The notes beneath the pieces were generated by a model. That model had not been told where the DNA came from. It saw only the letters and a program-made list of their open reading frames with translations, and did not search any database. Positions 59,412 to 64,000 of a stretch of 64,000 bases of DNA are shown one piece after another. Position numbers and translations under genes: made by a program. Source of the stretch: WHSW01 sp963767475 (GTDB lineage Bacteria; Actinomycetota; Thermoleophilia; Solirubrobacterales; 70-9); assembly GCA_963767475.1 (NCBI GenBank), contig CAVYEI010000002.1, positions 1,612,001 through 1,676,000 of the forward strand. The letters run 5' to 3'. How positions within the stretch are numbered: position 1 is the stretch's first letter; each line of letters begins with the position of its first letter.

Positions 59412-60079
59412 CGTCCTACCCGCCAGAACGACGTCCGCTTGTGCGCCCCGTCCCAGTTGAGCTCGATGTGGATGTGGTCGCGGTGCGCCTGGGTGCGGTC
59501 GATCCCGTGGCGAAGCTCGCCGTTTCGGCGGTAGCAGTAGCTGTAGTCGCCCAGCTTCTCCATCCCCGCCCACCAGGCGCGGCAGTCGAAGATCAGCCCC
59601 TGGATCCCCATCCGCCGGGCGAGCGCGCGCACGTTGCCGGCGCGGTCGGCGGCCAGCAGGGTGTCGATCAGGTGGATCGCCGCGCGTCGCTCCTTGGCGA
59701 CACCGGCGTCGAGGCGCCAGTCGATCGCGCGGCCCTCGGAGTGGAGGCTGAAGTTGCCGTCCTTGAGTCGCTCGCAGCGCATGACCCCCCAGCTCTCGCC
59801 GCGGATGTTGTCGCCGAGCCAGCGCTCGAGCGCCTTCATCCCCGGCGGCACCCGGTCGCGACAGCCGTCGGCGCTGTCGTAATGCTCATCGTCGATCGGC
59901 TTGTTGACGAGCCGCGAGTCGTTGGCCGGGTTCGGCCGCAGGCCGCCGCCGGCGATCGCGGAAGCGGCGATCGCGCCGGCGCAGAGCGCGGCGATCGAGC
60001 CGATCACGACCATGCGGCGGATCGGGCCGCGCCCCCTGCGCGGTCCGTCCACCGGCACTTTGCCGGGGTCAAGTCCCAT
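59408..60079 (-). CDS. Exported M15/extensin-like protein
   Basis: A 223-residue protein with a hydrophobic N-terminal segment (VVIGSIAALCAGAIAASAIA). The domain carries FSLHSEGRAIDWRLD (His and Asp ligands) and RTQAHRDHIHIELNW (Asp-His-x-His), plus four cysteines. Relatives occur in actinobacteria as extensin-like or M15-like proteins. It is coupled to the similar gene at 58692 by ATGA, and the two may act as a pair in the envelope. It is divergent from the SRP RNA gene. Confidence 0.8.
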   Translation of the reverse strand: MGLDPGKVPVDGPRRGRGPIRRMVVIGSIAALCAGAIAASAIAGGGLRPNPANDSRLVNKPIDDEHYDSADGCRDRVPPGMKALERWLGDNIRGESWGVMRCERLKDGNFSLHSEGRAIDWRLDAGVAKERRAAIHLIDTLLAADRAGNVRALARRMGIQGLIFDCRAWWAGMEKLGDYSYCYRRNGELRHGIDRTQAHRDHIHIELNWDGAHKRTSFWRVGR

Positions 60080-60133
60080 GAGATCTCAATCGGCGGGTCT
60101 GGCCAAGCCTTTAGCCCGGTAGGATTCGCGCCG

Positions 60134-60401
60134 ACCGTGCTAGGCGGGGAATTAGCGGTGCCCTGTACCCGCAATCCGCTCTAGCGGGGCCGAAAGCTCG
60201 TCTGAGGTCGTGGCCTTCGGGGCCAGTACGCCGCGGGCGGTGTTGACGGTCAGGTCCCGCGCAATGCGCGTCCGCGAATCAGGTCAGGTCCGGAAGGAAG
60301 CAGCCTTAAGCGATAGCGAGCATGTGCCGCGGACAAGCCTGACTCGAGCCAGCCACGGCGGGCACGCCCGGAGATCACCGTCGAGGACGAGCCCGCACGG
60401 T
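60134..60401 (+). ncRNA. ffs: Signal recognition particle RNA, bacterial large type (with Alu domain)
   Basis: The universal SRP core GTCAGGTCCGGAAGGAAGCA lies at 60283-60302, within helix 8. The 5' part (GTGCTAGGCGGGGAATTAGC, 60137-60156, then GGTGCCCTGTACCCGCAAT) matches the Alu-domain region of Bacillus-type 6S/scRNA. The 5' end ACCGTGC (60134-60140) pairs with GCACGGT (60395-60401), and GTCCGCG (60270-60276) pairs with CGCGGAC (60328-60334). The length of about 268 nt is the large form, not the 4.5S form of about 100 nt. Confidence 0.93.
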
Positions 60402-60410
60402 CATATCTTC

Positions 60411-60437
60411 AGCCCTCCGCGACGGCCGCGGAGGGCT
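60411..60437 (+). terminator. Terminator of the SRP RNA gene
   Basis: An 11-bp perfect stem AGCCCTCCGCG/CGCGGAGGGCT with a five-base loop is followed by TTCGTTT. It lies ten bases after the RNA's 3' pairing arm, and its other side faces the convergent gene ending at 60452. Confidence 0.85.
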
Positions 60438-60451
60438 TTCGTTTCAGAGCC

Positions 60452-60832
60452 TCAGCGCAGGGTCTTGTACTTGGAGACCGCGTAGCGGCAGCCGGAGGAG
60501 GCGTCGACCTTGGCGAAGTACTTGCCTTCCTTGAGGTCCTTCTTCGTCCGCCAGGAGCCGTCGGACTTCGAGTGCGTGATCTCGATCTTCACCGAGACGT
60601 AGTCGTCGAAGCGAAACAGGCTCACCTTCTTGCCGCCCTCGCAGCTGTTGTCTCCCGAGGTCACCTTGCCCGAGGCCCCGGTGGGCTTCAGCTTCTTGAT
60701 CACGATCTTCGACTTCGCACCCCCGTCGCCATTTGCGGGCACCGCGGCGATGCCGAGCGCGGCGGTGGCAAGCAGTGCCACACCGGCGCGTGCGAGCAGA
60801 GGGCTGTGGGTCTTGATCCGCTTCATCTTCAT
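60452..60832 (-). CDS. Small secreted protein of unknown function
   Basis: A 126-residue exported protein with a Lys-rich signal peptide (KMKRIKTHSPLLARAGVALL, cleavage near AVPANG) and a roughly 85-residue mature beta-rich domain (IVIKKLKPTGASGKVTSGDN, FRFDDYVSVKIEITHSKSDG, EGKYFAKVDASSGCRYAVSK). Two cysteines could form a disulphide. The pattern resembles small surface domains common in this lineage. The start at 60832 has GGAG upstream. Confidence 0.8.
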   Translation of the reverse strand: MKMKRIKTHSPLLARAGVALLATAALGIAAVPANGDGGAKSKIVIKKLKPTGASGKVTSGDNSCEGGKKVSLFRFDDYVSVKIEITHSKSDGSWRTKKDLKEGKYFAKVDASSGCRYAVSKYKTLR

Positions 60833-60886
60833 TGACTCCAGGAGTTTCGGGTTCGTTTTCATTCTTCGGTTCGCCCCCGCTACCCC

Positions 60887-61186
60887 TTAACCCGCAGGCC
60901 GACGCATTGTCTCGATTGCCTCGACCGCGTCGTTGGATTCCGCCAGCCCGGCGCCGGTCAGCTCGCGATAGAGCTTCACGGCCTCGATCTTCTTCCCCGA
61001 GTCGATCAGCTCGAGCACCCGCGGGTCCTCGCTCGCCGCCACCGAGGCCGGCTCGTCAGAGGCGAACACGAGTCCACCGCCGCCGAATTCGGGCTCGGCC
61101 TGGCCGAGGCGGTTGTAGAGCTCGGCGACTTTGCGCTCCAGCGCAGCGATCCGCCGACCGTGGTCGAGAAGGTCCTCCGAGCTCAC
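60887..61186 (-). CDS. Protein with ribosomal L7/L12 C-terminal-like domain
   Basis: A 99-residue protein: an N-terminal coiled coil (RRIAALERKVAELYNRLGQA), an acidic linker, and a C-terminal segment VLELIDSGKKIEAVKLYREL then TGAGLAESNDAVEAI that matches the L7/L12 C-terminal fold (as in KIxVIKxVRExTGLGLKEAKD). It is not the ribosomal protein itself. It is divergent from dnaX with 68 bp between starts. Confidence 0.85.
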   Translation of the reverse strand: MSSEDLLDHGRRIAALERKVAELYNRLGQAEPEFGGGGLVFASDEPASVAASEDPRVLELIDSGKKIEAVKLYRELTGAGLAESNDAVEAIETMRRPAG

Positions 61187-61254
61187 CGGACCAGTTTCGC
61201 AGAACGCGCGAACGCCTCCGAGTGGCCGCTCGGCCCGCCAGTAGACTCGGCCCG

Positions 61255-62993
61255 GTGACCGGCGAGACGTCCCTTTACCGCCGCCACCGCCCGCAGGCCT
61301 TCGACCAGGTCGTCGGCCAGGAGCACGTGGTGCGAACGCTTTCGAACGCGGTCGAGCGCGACCGCGTCCACCACGCCTACCTGTTCGTGGGCTCGCGCGG
61401 GACCGGCAAGACCTCGCTGGCGAAGATCCTCGCCCGCTCGCTCAACTGCGTCAACGGCCCGACCCTGACCCCGTGTGGTGAGTGCGAGTCCTGCCGCACG
61501 ATCGCCGCCGGGACCTCGCTCGACGTGATCGAGATGGACGCCGCCTCCAACCGCTCGGTCGACGACATCCGCGACCTGCGCGAGCGGGTCGGCTATGTGC
61601 CCGCCTCCGGGCACTGGAAGATCTACATCCTCGACGAGGCCCACATGCTCACCCGCGAGGCCTGGAACGCGTTCCTGAAGACGCTCGAGGAGCCGCCGCC
61701 GAACACCGCCTTCATCCTGGCGACGACAGAGCCGCACAAGGTGATGGCGACGATCGTCGACCGCTGCCAGCGCTTCGACTTCCAGCGCCCCTCGCTCGAG
61801 CAGCTCGCCGAGGTGATCAGGCGGGTGGCGGTGGCGGAGGAGATCGAGATCTCCGACGGCGCCGTGGGCGCGATCGCCCGCTCGGCCTCGGGCAGCTTCC
61901 GCGACGCGCTCGGCACCCTCGACCAGCTCGTCTCCTACGGCGGCAAGCAGCTGAGCACCGACGACGTGCTCGCCGTGCTCGGGGTTGCCGACGCCGACCT
62001 GATCCTCGCCGCCGCCGACGCGATCGCCGCCGGCGACGGCCGCGCCGCGCTCGAGGTCTCCGAGCGGCTGGCGAGCTCGGGCCGCGACGTGACCCAGTTC
62101 GCCCGCGACCTGCTCGGCCACCTGCGCCAGCTGATCGTGATCCGGACGATCGGCGAGCCGCCCGACTCGTTCACGGTCACCGCCGCCGAGCCCGAGCGCC
62201 TTCGAACCCAGGCCGCCTCGATCTCCGACCTCACCCTCGCCCGCTCCGTCGACGCGCTCTCGAAGTCGCTCGCCGACATCCGGGAGGGCGACGAACCCCG
62301 GATGACGGTCGAATTGGCGCTCCTGCGCTGCGCCCGCCCGCAGCTCGACCCCGCCCGCGAGGCGCTCGCCGAGCGTCTCGACCGGGTCGAGGCCGCGCTC
62401 GCGGGAGGGCAGCCGCCGGCGGTCGCCACGGCGCCCTCCGCCGCGGCGCCCGCGCCCGATCCCGGTGTCCTCCGGCCCCCGAGCGCGCTCCATCCGTGGC
62501 CGCGGAGGAGCAGCCGGTCGCCGCCGAGGAGCAGCCGCAGCAGGATGAGCCCGGCCCGCCGCAGGCGACGGCGGTGGCCGAGACGATCGACCTGGAGAAG
62601 CTGGTTGGCCTGTGGCCGGCGGTGATCGAGCAGGTGCGCGAGTCGGGATCGGGGCTGCTGTCGCAGATCCTTACCGCCGCGCGGCCGGTCGCGGTCAACG
62701 TCGAGGAGGCATGGCTCGAGGTCGGCTTTCCGGCCTCGGCCGCCTTCAACAAGCGCAAGGCCGAGGCGACCGACGCCCGCGACCGCTTCTCCGAGGCGGT
62801 GAAGACGATCGTCGGTGAGCGCCTGCGCCCCGTCTATGTCCTGCTGGACACCGACGAGGCCGAGCCACAGCAGGAGGCGAAGCTGAGCGAGGACGAGCTG
62901 GTCGATCTGATGCGGACCGAGTTCGATGCCGAGGAATACCTGCCCGAGCCGGAGTCCGGCGATGAGGCCGATGTGAAGGAGGCGGAAGGATGA
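61255..62993 (+). CDS. dnaX: DNA polymerase III subunit gamma/tau, needs a -1 shift near 62476-62480
   Basis: The clamp-loader ATPase. From the GTG at 61255 (VTGETSLYRRHRP, apparently leaderless), it has Walker A GSRGTGKTS, the zinc cysteines C...CGECESC, Walker B LDEAHML and FILATTEPHK. The starting frame ends at 62625 after a 50-residue Arg/Ser/Pro-rich nonsense tail. The C-terminal tau-like domain (TIDLEKLVGLWPAVIEQVRE to DVKEAEG) continues in the -1 frame and ends at 62993, overlapping the ybaB start as ATGA. One extra C in the five-C run at 62476-62480 would restore a single frame. Recoding, a mutation or a sequencing error remain possible. Confidence 0.9.
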
Positions 62994-63340
62994 CCCGGTT
63001 GCCACAGGGTGCGGGCGGCGGTGGTTTGGACCTCAACTCGATGATGAAGCAGGTCCAGCAGATGCAGGCCGAGATGACCGAGGCCCAGGAGAAGCTCAAG
63101 AACGAGGTCGTCGATGCGAGCGCCGGCGGCGGCATGGTGAAGGCGAAGATGAGCGGCGACCTGCGCCTGCTCGAGATCACGATCGACCCCGAGGCGATCG
63201 ACCCCGCCGATCCGGAGCTGCTCCAGGACATGGTCCTGGCGGCCGTCAACGAGGCGATCCGCGCGGCCCAGGAGCTGGCAGCGAGCAAGATGGGCGGGAT
63301 CGCGGGCGGAGCAGGCGGGCTCGGCCTGCCCGGTATGTAG
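62990..63340 (+). CDS. ybaB: YbaB/EbfC-family nucleoid-associated protein
   Basis: A 116-residue DNA-binding protein: MMKQVQQMQAEMTEAQEKLK, VDASAGGGMVKAKMSGDLRL, ITIDPEAIDPADPELLQDMV and a helical end with Gly/Met-rich tail. It always accompanies dnaX and recR in many bacteria. Its ATG overlaps the stop of the -1 frame of dnaX, supporting that frame as the true end of dnaX. Confidence 0.95.
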   Translation: MTRLPQGAGGGGLDLNSMMKQVQQMQAEMTEAQEKLKNEVVDASAGGGMVKAKMSGDLRLLEITIDPEAIDPADPELLQDMVLAAVNEAIRAAQELAASKMGGIAGGAGGLGLPGM

Positions 63341-63350
63341 CGACCAGCCC

Positions 63351-63944
63351 GTGTACCCCCAGCCGATCAACCGGCTGGTCTCCGAGCTGGCGAAGCTGCC
63401 GGGGATCGGCCAGCGAACCGCACAGCGACTCGCCTTTCACATCCTTCGCACCGAGGACGCCGACGCGATCGCGCTCGCCGAGGCGATCCGCGAGGTGAAG
63501 GAGAAGGTCGGCCTGTGCGAGGTCTGCTTCAACCTCTCCGAGGGCCCGCGCTGCGAGATCTGCGACGACACGCGCCGCGACCGCTCGCTGATCTGCGTCG
63601 TCGAGCAGCCCGCCGACGTGATCCCGATCGAGCGCACGCACGAGTACCGCGGCCTCTACCACGTGCTCGGCGGAGCGCTATCGCCGATCGACGGCATCGA
63701 CCCCGAGGACCTGAAGATCGCCGAGCTGGTCACCAGGGCCGCCGACGACGAGATCACCGAGGTCGTCCTGGCGACCAACCCGACGACGACCGGCGAGGCG
63801 ACCGCCCACCACGTCGCCGAGCTCCTGCGCGGCAGCGTCTCGATCACCCGCCTCGCCTCCGGCCTCCCGGTCGGCGCCGATCTCGAGCACGCCGACGAGG
63901 TCACCCTCGGTCGCGCCTTTGCCGGCCGCCAGTCGGTCGGCTGA
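63351..63944 (+). CDS. recR: Recombination mediator RecR
   Basis: A 197-residue protein of normal length with a GTG start. The HhH motif is ELAKLPGIGQRTAQRLAFHI, the zinc finger has four Cys (LCEVCFNLSEGPRCEICDD), and the Toprim domain reads ICVVEQPADVIPIERTHEYR and LATNPTTTGEATAHHVAELL. RecR acts with RecO/RecF to load RecA at gaps. It ends the dnaX-ybaB-recR operon. Confidence 0.97.
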   Translation: MYPQPINRLVSELAKLPGIGQRTAQRLAFHILRTEDADAIALAEAIREVKEKVGLCEVCFNLSEGPRCEICDDTRRDRSLICVVEQPADVIPIERTHEYRGLYHVLGGALSPIDGIDPEDLKIAELVTRAADDEITEVVLATNPTTTGEATAHHVAELLRGSVSITRLASGLPVGADLEHADEVTLGRAFAGRQSVG

Positions 63945-63949
63945 GCGGC

Positions 63950-64000
63950 TCAGTAGCTGTAGCCGCTGTCCGAGCTGGTCGTGGTCGTGGACGATTCGCC
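63950..64000 (-). CDS. 3' end of a gene with a Ser/Thr-rich C-terminus (partial)
   Basis: On the minus strand the last 16 codons read GESSTTTTSSDSGYSY and then TGA; the gene enters from beyond the right edge. The low-complexity tail is typical of actinobacterial surface or signalling proteins, but the product cannot be named. Confidence 0.5.
   Translation of the reverse strand, partial: GESSTTTTSSDSGYSY

Noticed and set aside
60244..60346. A small 4.5S-type SRP RNA only
   Set aside because: The conserved 5' Alu-domain sequence and the pairing of 60134-60140 with 60395-60401 show that the gene is the large form.

Overview
The window is a high-GC, gene-dense bacterial chromosome segment with many ATGA/GTGA stop-start overlaps, GTG and TTG starts and short divergent promoters. 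It most resembles an actinobacterium of the Thermoleophilia (Solirubrobacterales-like). That placement is inference. It rests on the gene content: several SnoaL-like proteins, secreted Gly-rich/RTX/beta-propeller proteins with Lys-rich tails, a DUF3494 protein, an ECF42-type sigma factor with a DGPF partner, and a large-type SRP RNA. No phage, insertion sequence, integrase or CRISPR array was seen.

Layout. 0-5.5 kb (minus): an oligopeptide-type ABC operon with two lipoprotein binding proteins and DppC/DppB-type permeases, headed by an SDR. 5.6-9.5 kb: Zn alcohol dehydrogenase, CsaA, and small or hydrolase genes. 9.6-16 kb: cell-surface genes (DUF3494 protein coupled to an L,D-transpeptidase, PlsC acyltransferase, secreted RTX-repeat protein, TatA-like protein). 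15.6-19.9 kb (minus): a tightly overlapping operon running PLP enzyme, SDR, SMP-30, methyltransferase, DGPF protein, ECF42 sigma factor, GNAT.

21-35 kb is the most coherent block. A FadR-type GntR regulator (28.2 kb) lies between a catabolic operon (RidA, DadA-like flavoenzyme, acylating aldehyde dehydrogenase, 4-hydroxy-2-oxoacid aldolase, DUF1537 kinase, class II aldolase, VOC protein) and a complete peptide-type ABC transporter. Sites matching TGGTnnGAyCA stand before the catabolic operon, the regulator, the transporter binding protein and the divergent PLP-enzyme/ConA-like pair. The set reads as a regulon for uptake and breakdown of an unidentified hydroxylated amino acid or small peptide.

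35-49 kb: LysR, EamA exporter, SDR, AIM24, a secreted beta-propeller protein, then a flavin monooxygenase/aldo-keto reductase/ferric-reductase-like operon facing a remarkable gene. That gene encodes a HAL/PAL-type lyase with an N-terminal CRP-like domain whose MIO-forming Ala-Ser-Gly is absent. A LuxR-family ATPase regulator lies upstream of it.

49-58.6 kb: VOC proteins, WYL regulator, diguanylate cyclase, an ArsR/DUF899/small membrane protein/SRPBCC operon with a palindromic operator, FAD-linked oxidase, secreted Gly-rich protein, a SnoaL pseudogene and tRNA-Val(CAC). 58.7-64 kb: two coupled M15-like secreted proteins, large SRP RNA, an L7/L12-C-terminal-like protein, then the housekeeping operon dnaX-ybaB-recR. 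Here dnaX needs a -1 shift to encode its C-terminal domain.
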